A DNA stretch of 64,000 nucleotides. It comes from Actinomycetota bacterium (GTDB lineage: Bacteria; Actinomycetota; Geothermincolia; Geothermincolales; RBG-13-55-18). Shown here piece by piece: positions 1-8,419 of this stretch. The notes beneath the pieces were generated by a model. It was not told the DNA's origin, ran no database searches, and saw only the letters and a program-made list of their open reading frames with translations. The translations under genes were made by a program, and so were the position numbers. The DNA is taken from assembly GCA_014360685.1 (NCBI GenBank), contig JACIXB010000017.1:62001-126000 (forward strand), in the 5' to 3' direction. How positions within the stretch are numbered: position 1 is the first letter of the stretch; each line of letters begins with the position of its first letter.

Positions 1-78
1 CTCGTGATCCGCGCCACCACTTTCACCCCCCAGCAGAAGCGGGATACGTCGCCCTTCCGGCACGTCCCCTTGACATAG
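1..78 (+). CDS. 3' end of an upstream gene (partial)
   Basis: Reading from base 1, an open frame of 25 codons ends at TAG (76-78). Nearly every codon ends in G or C, as in the real genes here, so this is probably the C-terminus of a protein that starts outside the window. The residues visible (LVIRATTFTPQQ and so on) are too few to name a family. It lies 58 bases before the thiolase, in the same direction, so it may belong to the same operon. Confidence 0.45.
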   Translation, partial: LVIRATTFTPQQKRDTSPFRHVPLT

Positions 79-136
79 ATCCCGTAAGGGAAGGTGCTCC
101 GTTCCGCGGCTCGTTTATCGGCGAAGGAGGTAAGTG

Positions 137-1327
137 ATGGCCAGGGAACTGCAGGAAGTATATCTCATCGACGCCTGCCGGACGGCCTTCGGCAAGGCCC
201 GCCCGGACGGCATCTTCTCCCAGACCAGGGCGGACGACATGGTGGTCAAGGTAATCCGGTCCCTCCTGGAGAGGAACCCCGAGGTGCCCAAGGACAAGAT
301 TGACGACAACATCTGGGCCGCCTCCACGCAGTGGGGCGACCAGGGCCTGACCATCGGCCGCACCACGGCCATCCTGGCCGGGTTGCCGGTGAGCACCCCG
401 GGATGCGCCGTGGACCGCATGTGCTCCGGAGCCGCCACGGCGGCGGCCTTCGGGGCCTCGGAGATCCAGGTGGGAGCGGCGGACCTGATCATCGCCGGGG
501 GCGTGGAGCACATGTTCCGCCATCCCATGGGACAGGGCGCGGACCCCAACCCCCGCTTCCTGGCCGAGAAGCTGGTGGACCAGAGCGCCCTGAACATGGG
601 CATGACCGCCGAGAACCTCCACGACATGTACCCCGACATCACCAAGGAGATGTGCGACGAGTACGCCCTCCTCTCACAGCAGAAGGCCAAGAAGGCCCTG
701 GACGAGGGAAAGATCGCCAAGTTCCTGGTGCCCATGACCGTGTGGACGGGTAACGGCTGGAAGGTGGCGGACAAGGACGAGCAGCCCCGCCCCGATGCCA
801 CCCTGGAGGGCATGAGGGACCTGCGTACCCCCTTCCGGGTCAAGGGGAGGGTTACCCCGGGCAACGCCTCCGGCCTGAACGACGGGGCCGCCGGGGTCAT
901 CCTGGCCTCGGAAAAGGCGGTCAAGGAATACGGGCTCAAGCCTCGCATGCGGCTGGTGCAGTACGCCTTCGCGGCGGTGAGGCCGGAGATCATGGGGCTG
1001 GGACCGGTTCCCGCCACCAAGAAGGTGCTGGAGAGGGCGGGGATGAAGTTCGATGACCTGGACGTCATAGAGCTCAACGAGGCCTTCGCCGTGCAGTGCG
1101 TGGTCTTCATGAAGGAGTTCGGGATGCAGCTGGTGGACGACCCGCGCCTCAATCCCTGGGGAGGGGCCATCGCCTTCGGGCATCCCCTGGCCTCCTCAGG
1201 CGCCCGACTCATGGCCCACCTGGCCTACGAGTTCGAGGAGAACCCCCAGTGGAAGTACGGGCTGGTCACCATGTGCGTGGGCCTTGGCCAGGGCGCTTCC
1301 ATGATCTGGGAGAACGTCCAGAACTGA
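137..1327 (+). CDS. fadA: acetyl-CoA acyltransferase (thiolase)
   Basis: A 396-residue thiolase that would cleave 3-ketoacyl-CoA to acetyl-CoA and a shortened acyl-CoA in beta-oxidation. The N-terminal active-site cysteine sits in the DRMCSGAATAAAF stretch near residue 96. The C-terminal catalytic histidine is in GHPLASSGAR and the second cysteine in MCVGLGQG. Length is normal for the family. ATG at 137 is preferred over GTG at 134 because AAGGAGG (124-130) then has six bases of spacing. The FadB-type gene starts 26 bases downstream, so the pair probably forms the usual trifunctional beta-oxidation complex. Confidence 0.93.
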   Translation: MARELQEVYLIDACRTAFGKARPDGIFSQTRADDMVVKVIRSLLERNPEVPKDKIDDNIWAASTQWGDQGLTIGRTTAILAGLPVSTPGCAVDRMCSGAATAAAFGASEIQVGAADLIIAGGVEHMFRHPMGQGADPNPRFLAEKLVDQSALNMGMTAENLHDMYPDITKEMCDEYALLSQQKAKKALDEGKIAKFLVPMTVWTGNGWKVADKDEQPRPDATLEGMRDLRTPFRVKGRVTPGNASGLNDGAAGVILASEKAVKEYGLKPRMRLVQYAFAAVRPEIMGLGPVPATKKVLERAGMKFDDLDVIELNEAFAVQCVVFMKEFGMQLVDDPRLNPWGGAIAFGHPLASSGARLMAHLAYEFEENPQWKYGLVTMCVGLGQGASMIWENVQN

Positions 1328-1353
1328 TCGAGGGATAAGGAAAGGAGGAAGCC

Positions 1354-3396
1354 ATGCCCGAGGAGCTGGTCACCCACTTCAAGGAGACCTACTACGACTC
1401 GCCGGCGGGAAAGGTTGCCCTCGTGACCATGGACAACGGCGAGGATTACCGCAAGCCCAACACCTTCGGTTTCGGGGCCATGCAGAGCCTCAACGAATGC
1501 CTGGATCGCATCCAGGCCCAGGGGGACGTGAAGGCCATGGTCCTCACCGGCAAGCCCTTCATCTTCGCCGCCGGGGCCGACCTGACCCAGGTGCCCCAGG
1601 TGAAGACCAAGGAGCAGGCCATGGAGATCGCGCGGGCGGGGCATGCCGCCTTCAAGCGCATCATCGACCTGCCCTTCGTCACCGTGGCCGCGGTGAACGG
1701 CGTGGCCCTGGGCGGGGGGTTGGAGATCGCCCTGGCCTGCAAGTACCGTACGGTGGCCTCCAGCGTGGAGCACATCGGGTTCCCGGAGTGCTTCCTGGGG
1801 CTCATCCCGGGATGGGGCGGCACGACCATGCTGCCCAAACTGGTGGGCCCGGAGAAGGCTCTCCAAGTCATCATCTACAACGCCCTGAACAACAACCGCA
1901 TGATCAAGGCCAAGGAAGCCCTGGACATGGGCATCATGGACCGCATGTTCGAGCCGGTGGACCTCCTGGACAAGAGCATCCAGTTCGCCGTGGACCTGGT
2001 CCTGGGCAAGGAGAAGGTGGAAAGGCCGGAGCCGGACTGGTCCAACCTGGATTCCCTCCTGGAGCAGGCCAGGGCCTTCGCCGATTCCAAGGTGCACGGG
2101 AACTCCCGCGCCCCCTACATGGCCATCGACATCATCGCCAAGGCCAAGGACAACACCATCGACGAGGGCTTCGCCCTGGAGGACGAGGCCCTGGGCGAGC
2201 TCATCCCCTCCCCCCAGATGCAGGCCGGCGCCTATGCCTTCGATCTCACCCAGCGCCGGGCCCGCAAGCCGGTGGGGGTGCCCGAGGGCCAGCCCCTGCC
2301 GGTGCGCAAAGTGGGCATCCTGGGAGCGGGGCTCATGGGCAGCCAGCTGGCGGTGCTCTTCCTAAGGCGCATGCAGATCCCCGTGGTCATCAAGGACATC
2401 AAACAGGAGTTCGTGGACCGCGGCATGAACTATATCCAGCAGGAGATAAACCGCCAGGCGGAGAAGGGTCGCATCGACAAGAACCGGGTGCCTTGGCTGC
2501 TCAGCCTGGTGGAGCCCACCCTGGAGTACAAGGACATGGCGGAGTGCGACTTCGTCATCGAGGCCGTCCTTGAGGAGATGCCGGTAAAGAAGCAGGTCTT
2601 CGGAGAGATCGAGGAATACATCGCGGAGACGGCCATCCTGGCCACCAACACCTCCTCCCTCTCGGTGACCGAGATGGCCTCCGACCTAAAGCACCCGGAG
2701 CGGGTGGTGGGCTTCCACTTCTTCAACCCGGTGGCGGCCATGCCCCTCCTGGAGATCATCAAGGCGGAGAAGACCAACGACCCCACCCTGATCACCGCCT
2801 TCGACGTGGGTAAGAAGCTGGGCAAGCGCTGCGTGCTGTGCAAGGACGCACCGGCCTTCGTGGTCAACCGCCTGCTCATCCGGTCCATGGTGGAAACCAT
2901 CAAGCTGGTGGACGAGGGCAACGACTTCAAGGAAGTGGACGAGGCCCTGTGGGCCCTGGGGACCCCCATGCCTCCCTTCGCCCTCCTGGCCCTGGTGGGA
3001 CCGGCCATCGCCATGCACGCCACGGAGACCTTGGCCGCGGCCTTCCCCGACCGCTATTTCGTGAGCGACAACCTGCGGGAACTGGTGGCCCGCAAGAAGC
3101 CCGGCGTGTACGGTCCCGACGGCGAGGTGGACCCCGAGGTGCGGGAGTTCTGGAAGCAGGCCGACCCGCCGAAGAAGGCCACCCCCCAGGAGATGCGCGA
3201 CCGGGTGAGCCTGGCCCTGGCCGACGAGGCCTGGCACATGCTGGAGGACGGGGTGGTGGGCGCCCCGCAGGAGATCGACATCTGCATGATCTTCGGCGCC
3301 GGTTACCCGTTCTACATGGGCGGCCTGACCAAGTACCTGGATTACGCGGGTTACTCGGAGAAGGCGCGGGGGAAGAAGTTCCACCCCGAGGACTAA
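1354..3396 (+). CDS. fadB: enoyl-CoA hydratase / 3-hydroxyacyl-CoA dehydrogenase fusion
   Basis: A 680-residue FadB/FadJ-type fusion. Residues about 15-200 are a crotonase fold with the oxyanion-hole segment AVNGVALGGGLEIALA. From about residue 318 an NAD-binding domain begins (GILGAGLMGSQ), followed by the 3-hydroxyacyl-CoA dehydrogenase domains with NTSSLSVTEMA and the HFFNPV histidine. It would hydrate enoyl-CoA and oxidise the 3-hydroxyacyl-CoA, handing the product to the upstream thiolase. It has a strong AAAGGAGG site at 1341-1348. A C-UUCG-G hairpin follows the stop codon. Confidence 0.93.
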   Translation: MPEELVTHFKETYYDSPAGKVALVTMDNGEDYRKPNTFGFGAMQSLNECLDRIQAQGDVKAMVLTGKPFIFAAGADLTQVPQVKTKEQAMEIARAGHAAFKRIIDLPFVTVAAVNGVALGGGLEIALACKYRTVASSVEHIGFPECFLGLIPGWGGTTMLPKLVGPEKALQVIIYNALNNNRMIKAKEALDMGIMDRMFEPVDLLDKSIQFAVDLVLGKEKVERPEPDWSNLDSLLEQARAFADSKVHGNSRAPYMAIDIIAKAKDNTIDEGFALEDEALGELIPSPQMQAGAYAFDLTQRRARKPVGVPEGQPLPVRKVGILGAGLMGSQLAVLFLRRMQIPVVIKDIKQEFVDRGMNYIQQEINRQAEKGRIDKNRVPWLLSLVEPTLEYKDMAECDFVIEAVLEEMPVKKQVFGEIEEYIAETAILATNTSSLSVTEMASDLKHPERVVGFHFFNPVAAMPLLEIIKAEKTNDPTLITAFDVGKKLGKRCVLCKDAPAFVVNRLLIRSMVETIKLVDEGNDFKEVDEALWALGTPMPPFALLALVGPAIAMHATETLAAAFPDRYFVSDNLRELVARKKPGVYGPDGEVDPEVREFWKQADPPKKATPQEMRDRVSLALADEAWHMLEDGVVGAPQEIDICMIFGAGYPFYMGGLTKYLDYAGYSEKARGKKFHPED

Positions 3397-3418
3397 AAAG
3401 AAGGAAGAAGGAAGAAGA

Positions 3419-3438
3419 CGGCCCCCTTCGGGGGGCCG
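3419..3438 (+). terminator. UUCG-loop hairpin after fadB
   Basis: A perfect 8-bp stem (CGGCCCCC / GGGGGCCG) closes a TTCG tetraloop 22 bases after the fadB stop. Only a weak T-rich tail follows (TTCATCAT), so it is a probable but not textbook intrinsic terminator. Confidence 0.6.
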
Positions 3439-3447
3439 CTTCATCAT

Positions 3448-3902
3448 AGGTCAGGTCTTGAATTTTTCATACCCCAGTATGCCAAAAGCAGCCTTCTTGC
3501 GTGAGCCGGGTGATGGTTTGACATGGGAGCATGGCCGTGCGAACGAAAAAATTCAGGTCCTGACTCCATGGCAAATGACGCCCGGCGATCGCATATCGCT
3601 ACCTGATGGATGCAGCGGTTGGAGCTGCGAAAGCACGGCTCAGCCGGGGTATCGGCTCAAGATGCGTTGCATTCCCATGCTTTTATCGATGAAAGCATCG
3701 GGCATATGGTTTTCCAGGGCGCGCAAGGCCCAAGTCCGGGCCCCGTCTTGCAAAAAACACCACGGAAAGAGGTCAAGGGATGCCTGGTTTAACGGGGCAT
3801 GCAAAATTCAAGACCTGACCCCATCTGTTGTAAAATACATCCGGCGATGAAGGTTAACGGACGGCTGTTTAACAGAGCATGCAAAATTCAAGACCTGACC
3901 CC
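3448..3902. repeat. 455-bp element bounded by CAAGACCTGACCCC repeats
   Basis: An inverted copy of the repeat (AGGTCAGGTCTTGAATTTTT, 3448-3467) faces two direct copies (GCATGCAAAATTCAAGACCT and on to CTGACCCC, at 3797-3822 and 3877-3902). A diverged copy lies at 3550-3567. The interior is less GC-rich than its surroundings and codes for nothing I recognise. Repeats with a CTGACCCC core recur at 39.1, 49.5 and 57.5 kb. They resemble REP/RAYT-type palindromic units, an assignment that is inference. The rightmost copy supplies the start codon of the next gene. Confidence 0.75.
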
Positions 3903-4838
3903 CTTTTGCCGGAAGGGGTTCTTCTGCACCGGGAGAAGGCCACTTTATGGCCGGCCTCGGCCAACGTGCTGGCGGTAAGGGATTCCGAGGGCCTCTCCCT
4001 GGTGGACGTGGGCTGCGGGCACGAGGAGACCTACCTGCGCTTGAAGGAATTCCTGGCTTCCCAGGGCTTCCGGATCCACGATGTACACACCGTGGTCCTC
4101 ACCCACGCTCACCCGGACCACATGGGGGCCATGCGCTTCCTGCTCCAGGAGATAAGGCCGCGCGTCCTCCTCCACCCCGTGGAGGTACCCCTGGCCGCCG
4201 AGCCCTCGCGCCTGAACCAAACCTTCGGCATGGACATACCTTTCCGCTACGGGATGGCGGACATCCCGCGGGAACGTGCGGATATCATAGAGTACTTCCG
4301 GTCTCTCTGCCCCATGGCCGGCGCCGAGGCCACCCACGAGCTGGAGCCGGGAGGCGAGCTAAGGCTGGGAGAATTTACCTTCCAGGTGGTGGAGACCCCG
4401 GGCCACGCCAACGGCCTGGTCTCCCTCTTCGAGGAGAGCACGGGGCTGCTCTTCTCCGCCGACGCCGTGGGCGAGGTGGTGGCCTGGTACGCTCCCCAAT
4501 CCGGCGGCCTCACCGGCTTCCTGGAGGGCCTGGACAGGCTGGAAGCCCTGCCCGCCGCGCTCCTCGTCCCCTCCCACGGCGGCGTGAGCGGCCGGCCCGC
4601 GGAGGAGATCGCCAGGACCCGCGCTTACCTCCTGCGCCGCGAGGAAAAGATAATACGCCAGCTGGCGTCCGGGCCGCTCCCTTTCCCGGAGCTCGTGAAG
4701 CGCATCTTCAAGAACCCGCTCATCCACTTGTTCCCGGGTCCTCAGATCATCCAGTGCCACCTGGACAAACTGGAGGCGGAGGGGAGGGTGCGCCTGCACG
4801 GCGAGGAGGAGGGCTGGCTGGTGGAGCTGGTCCCCTGA
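3879..4838 (+). CDS. metallo-beta-lactamase-fold hydrolase, start codon inside a repeat
   Basis: A 319-residue MBL-fold protein. The metal-binding motif THAHPDH is near residue 75, a further histidine is in VETPGHANG, the aspartate in FSADAVG, and the last histidine in PSHGG. A C-terminal winged-helix-like tail (about 255-319) follows, as in glyoxalase-II-like and RNase-J-unrelated MBL hydrolases. Substrate is unknown. The only ATG lies in the mobile repeat, so residues 1-9 (MQNSRPDPL) are encoded by the repeat, and no Shine-Dalgarno precedes it. The native start may be lost, or translation may begin at TTG 3906. Confidence 0.8.
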   Translation: MQNSRPDPLLPEGVLLHREKATLWPASANVLAVRDSEGLSLVDVGCGHEETYLRLKEFLASQGFRIHDVHTVVLTHAHPDHMGAMRFLLQEIRPRVLLHPVEVPLAAEPSRLNQTFGMDIPFRYGMADIPRERADIIEYFRSLCPMAGAEATHELEPGGELRLGEFTFQVVETPGHANGLVSLFEESTGLLFSADAVGEVVAWYAPQSGGLTGFLEGLDRLEALPAALLVPSHGGVSGRPAEEIARTRAYLLRREEKIIRQLASGPLPFPELVKRIFKNPLIHLFPGPQIIQCHLDKLEAEGRVRLHGEEEGWLVELVP

Positions 4839-5115
4839 TCCCGGCCGCTCTACGGGGCACCGGTCCTGCCGGGAAGGTCCCGGAGGACCGGCATGGCCCT
4901 TGAAAGGCGGGTCTCCCGTGGGTTTGGCGGCGCGCACGGCACGGTCGTATCGGTCCGGCGGGGAGGGGAGAGCGGTTTGGACGTATGACCTCGGGGGTAA
5001 ACGTAGGGAGGACGAGAGGTTTTCTTCGGGTGGACGGGCCATTCCCGCCCGGAAGGAGGCGGGGGAATGGCCCCGGGAAGGAACCCGGCATGCGTAACGA
5101 GAAGGGGTGACGAGG

Positions 5116-5862
5116 ATGAAGTATTGTCCCCAGTGCGGGAACGAGAACCGGGACGAGGCGCGATTTTGCGTGAGGTGCGGTAACCGGCTGCCGGAACCGC
5201 AGGCGGAGGAACCGCCCGCCCCGCCCGAAAGCCTTCCCGAGCAGCCCACGCCTTACGCGCCTCCCGCTCCGGGGCTTCCCCATGCCGGGGTACCGCCCGC
5301 CGCCTCCCCGCCTCACCCGCATCCGGCGCCGGTCCCCCCTCGGTACACATACGGAGCCCCCGCGAGGCCCGCGACCGCCGGGGTCCCCTACCGGGCGGAT
5401 ACCGGGAAAAAGAGGAAGGCGGCCTTTTGGGTCGGGGCGGCCGTCCTGCTGCTGGCGGGTTTGCTGGTGTTGCTCAGCTCCTTCATGCCCTGGATCAAGG
5501 GGCCCTTCGGGTTCGGATCCGTCAGCGGGATGGATTTCGTGACCCGTGAGGAGACGAGGATGGACAACCTCTTCTTCGATTACGGTGATGGTTATCCCCT
5601 GTTCAGCGGCCTGACCTCCCTGATCCTGGGGCTGCTCGTCGCCTTCCTGGCGGTGGTCATGCTGGCCTCCCGCAGCAAGTGGCCCGCCGGGCTGGCCCTC
5701 CTCTTCTGCGTGATCTCGCTGGGGATGGCGGGGACCAACCTGTCCTCCATCCTGCGCGGGCCGGAGGGCGCGGACTTGATCTCCGCCGGGTCGGGGATAT
5801 ACGTGTTCATCGTCTTCTCCCTGCTTGGGCTGGCGGGTTCCATCACCTCCCTCGCGGGATGA
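5116..5862 (+). CDS. zinc-ribbon membrane protein
   Basis: A 248-residue protein of unknown function. The N-terminus is a zinc ribbon (YCPQCGNE, FCVRCGNRL), then a Pro-rich linker (about residues 30-100), then roughly four hydrophobic segments. A short FMPWIKG motif follows the first membrane segment. The kinase at 60267 has a similar LFPWIGRG motif and membrane layout. ATG at 5116 is chosen over GTG at 5107 because AAGGGG (5102-5107) then has eight bases of spacing. The cytoplasmic zinc ribbon on a membrane anchor suggests a sensory or scaffold role, but this is inference. Confidence 0.75.
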   Translation: MKYCPQCGNENRDEARFCVRCGNRLPEPQAEEPPAPPESLPEQPTPYAPPAPGLPHAGVPPAASPPHPHPAPVPPRYTYGAPARPATAGVPYRADTGKKRKAAFWVGAAVLLLAGLLVLLSSFMPWIKGPFGFGSVSGMDFVTREETRMDNLFFDYGDGYPLFSGLTSLILGLLVAFLAVVMLASRSKWPAGLALLFCVISLGMAGTNLSSILRGPEGADLISAGSGIYVFIVFSLLGLAGSITSLAG

Positions 5863-6138
5863 CGTGGGGTAGGAAGCGGAGGACTGGCGCCGGGAAGTCA
5901 CGGGTCGGGCAGTACGGCTCCGCGGGCTCGGAAAAGGGTCCTGTTCAGGGGAGGGTGAAGGTGATAATATCTTCCCGAGGTCCGGTTTCGAATCCCCATA
6001 GGCGACATGCGTGAAAGCGGGCGTGGGAGGGGCCGGCGGCGGAAACGGCTTCATCATTCATTATCGCTTCTCGCCGGCTTCATCCCGGTGATGGTATTTT
6101 TTGCCTGCGCGCGGGGAGGTGTCCCGCGTCACTTTTCA

Positions 6139-7143
6139 ATGTCCTTTTTCCTCCTTCCCTTGCTGGGCATCGCCGTCATCACCAACGTGGAAGCGGGGAA
6201 GAACCGCTACGGGCGCTACAAGCGCTACCATCTCCCGGAGCTGGTGGGGGAGCGCGGCCTGGTGGTGGAGACGGAGACCATGGAGGAGATCGACGGGGCC
6301 ATGGACCGCATCCTTTCCCGGGGGGAGAGGGTCATCTGCCTCAACGGGGGAGACGGTACCGTGCAGCGGGCCCTCACCCGGTTGGTGAACCGCTTCGGCG
6401 AGGACGAGGATTCCCTTCCGGTCATCTTCCCCCTCCGGGGGGGGACCATGAACCTCCTGGCCGATCACCTGAACATCAAGGGAAGCACCCCGGAGCTCAT
6501 GGAGCGAGCCCTGCGCGCCGTGGAAGAGGGCGGGGAGGTCCCCTTCGTGCGGGTGCCCTCGCTTCGGGTCACGCGGAGGATGGGGGACCGCGAGGAGAGG
6601 GAATACGGTTTCTTCTTCGGCCATGGCGCCCTCTACCGCTTCCACCGCGTGTATTACCGGGACACCAGGGGAGGGCCACTGGCGGCGGCGACCCTCTTCG
6701 CCAAGTGCGCCTTCGGGGGGGCCACGGGCCGGACCCGCTACCGGGACGTCTTCGGCATGACCCCCGCCCGGCTGGTCATCGACGACTTCGAGATGCCCGG
6801 TGACCGCTTCACGGTCATCCTGGCGGTCATCTTCAAGGTGGTGGTGATCACCTTCGACGCCTTCCGCGACGTGGGGGAAGGCGACTTCTACGTGCTGGCC
6901 ACCAACGTGCCCTTCTTCCGCATGGTGGGGCGTCTGCCCCGCCTGCTCTGGGCCCGGGGCGCGGAGCCGCCCTACCCCCGGGAGGAGTTCTTCAACGAAC
7001 GGGCGAGTCGGGTCTTCATCGAGTGCCGCGAGGGATACAGCCTGGACGGGGAGGTCTTCGAGTTGGAAGAGCCCTACACCCTGACCGTGGAACGCGGCCC
7101 CATGGTGAGGGTGCTCATGCCCTCCCCCATGATCCGAACATGA
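6139..7143 (+). CDS. diacylglycerol kinase / sphingosine-kinase-like protein
   Basis: About 334 residues of the DAGK catalytic family, which phosphorylate lipid alcohols or act as polyprenol/lipid kinases. The start of the fold reads GIAVITNVEAGKNRYGRY. The nucleotide-binding GGDGTVQRAL motif is near residue 74 and PLRGGTMN near 98. The C-terminus carries the usual beta-sandwich ending in SLDGEVFE. An open frame extends back to 6007, but that part has poor GC3 and no ribosome site, so ATG 6139 was chosen with little support. Substrate cannot be told from sequence. Confidence 0.75.
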   Translation: MSFFLLPLLGIAVITNVEAGKNRYGRYKRYHLPELVGERGLVVETETMEEIDGAMDRILSRGERVICLNGGDGTVQRALTRLVNRFGEDEDSLPVIFPLRGGTMNLLADHLNIKGSTPELMERALRAVEEGGEVPFVRVPSLRVTRRMGDREEREYGFFFGHGALYRFHRVYYRDTRGGPLAAATLFAKCAFGGATGRTRYRDVFGMTPARLVIDDFEMPGDRFTVILAVIFKVVVITFDAFRDVGEGDFYVLATNVPFFRMVGRLPRLLWARGAEPPYPREEFFNERASRVFIECREGYSLDGEVFELEEPYTLTVERGPMVRVLMPSPMIRT

Positions 7144-7274
7144 AGACGCGGCCTCGGAAACCCGCCATCAGTGAACCGGATGTCGGGGACCGGTCTCGAT
7201 CCCGCTTGGGACTCGCCTCTGGTTTTTCCCCGATCCAGGCCTGGGGATAAGCCCGTAGATACGCCATCCAGCCT

Positions 7275-7683
7275 TCATTTTTCCTTCTCTTTCGTAGAGA
7301 TGAAGTCGGCGATCTCGAAGGCTACGGAGATGGCCTCGACGGAGTCCCTGGAGGTGAAGGCGTCCCTGGGTATCCCTCCGGGAAGGCCGTTAGGGTACCG
7401 GGTGGGGATATAAAAACGGTAGAGGAAGTCTCCTCTCTATTAGAAGGTGGAATGAAGGATCGTATTGCCCGGCGTCGTCCACCAGTTCGGCCACCGAACG
7501 CCCCCAGACCACCTGGTTTCCCACCAGGTCGATGTCCCCGAGGGGGTTGATCGGATCCCTGGTCATGGAGCCTATGAGCACAACCCTTTCGGCCCCCATC
7601 TCCCGCAGGGCGTCCACCGGCCGGGCCAACTCTTCTTCCATCATTTTCCTGCGTTTTTCCAGGGTTTCCCTGTCCGGTATCAT
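7275..7683 (-). pseudogene. fused remnant of an MNT nucleotidyltransferase / HEPN pair
   Basis: The minus strand starts with a nucleotidyltransferase N-terminus (VLIGSMTRDP, GDIDLV, the G-S-x10-D-x-D core). It runs without a break into HEPN-type sequence (VVWGRSVAELVDDA), then shifts frame near 7415. In the next frame it continues as RFYIPTRYPNGLPGG, a hallmark HEPN C-terminus, ending at TGA (7275-7277). An intact system would be two genes of about 110-140 residues each, so this is a deletion fusion plus a frameshift. Intact MNT-HEPN pairs are toxin-antitoxin systems. This one should be inactive. Confidence 0.7.
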
Positions 7684-7770
7684 CCCGCCACCTCCTAAGG
7701 CTTCATTACATCATCCATCGGTTCGATGGGTTCCCGAGCCGGCTGAGTCGGAAGTTCGGAGACGCGGTCG

Positions 7771-7810
7771 GGCCCATAAGATCATGTAAAGGCCCATAAG
7801 ATCATGTAAA
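7771..7810. repeat. 20-bp perfect tandem duplication
   Basis: GGCCCATAAGATCATGTAAA occurs at 7771-7790 and again at 7791-7810 with no spacer. It lies between the MNT/HEPN remnant and trmO and has no obvious coding role. Confidence 0.9.
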
Positions 7811-7921
7811 GATTTCCGGGCGACCATTCTTGGTAAAGAAAACCGCCACCTTCCAAAATCGGGGAGGCTCCGCCCGCATGGCAGGCGATGCCGCTCGGGG
7901 CCGGCTGTGATGTCACGTGTA

Positions 7922-8407
7922 TTAAACGTTTGCGGCTTCCCCGGGATTCTTCTTGCCCCTTTCCCCGAACCAGGCGATGCGGGCTTCCGGGACGGCGTCG
8001 ATACGGCCGCTGTAGGGCTTGATGTCCAGGAGGGGGCTTCCGTCCAGGGCGTCCAGGCCCCGCACTGTGAGCCGGTTGCCCTCCCGGCGCAGGAGCTCCA
8101 CCACGCACAGGTTGATGGGGTTGGGGCGGGAGGGGGAGCGGCAGGCGAAAACGCCCCGCACCTCGGGCCCCCACGGGGTCACCGTCTGCAGGACGTCGCG
8201 GGAGGCTTGGGATGCCCAGTATAGGATGTAGAGGTGGCTGGCGGCTTCGACGTCCTTGAGTCCGTCCGAGTATTCCTGGAAAACCTCCACCACGCTCTCC
8301 GCCGGGGACATGCGCCCCTGAAAAGGGGTCTGGTCCATTTCCCTGTAAGGCGAATGGATGACACCTATAGGTATGAGCAGTATCTCCATGTCTTTCGTAT
8401 CTTTCAT
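7922..8407 (-). CDS. trmO: TrmO/TsaA-family methyltransferase
   Basis: A 161-residue protein of the TrmO (TsaA, YaeB) beta-barrel family. In Escherichia coli this enzyme N6-methylates t6A37 of tRNA using SAM. Family segments seen include IGVIHSPYREMDQTPFQG, FACRSPSRPNPI, and LDALDGSPLLDIKPY. It is last in the FecBCD-type transport operon, 12 bases after the ATPase stop. TrmO homologues beside metal-chelate transporters may have a role other than tRNA modification, but that is inference. ATG 8407 is favoured over GTG 8416, which has no spaced ribosome site. Confidence 0.85.
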   Translation of the reverse strand: MKDTKDMEILLIPIGVIHSPYREMDQTPFQGRMSPAESVVEVFQEYSDGLKDVEAASHLYILYWASQASRDVLQTVTPWGPEVRGVFACRSPSRPNPINLCVVELLRREGNRLTVRGLDALDGSPLLDIKPYSGRIDAVPEARIAWFGERGKKNPGEAANV

Positions 8408-8419
8408 CTCTCCCACCCC

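Noticed and set aside
5970-6010. GGTTTCGAATCCCC-like segment resembling a tRNA T-arm
   Set aside because: The stem does not pair as a T-arm, and no acceptor, D or anticodon arms were found.
6007-6138. 44-codon N-terminal extension of the DAGK-like gene
   Set aside because: Codon GC3 is low and no ribosome-binding site precedes it; the conserved fold begins after ATG 6139.
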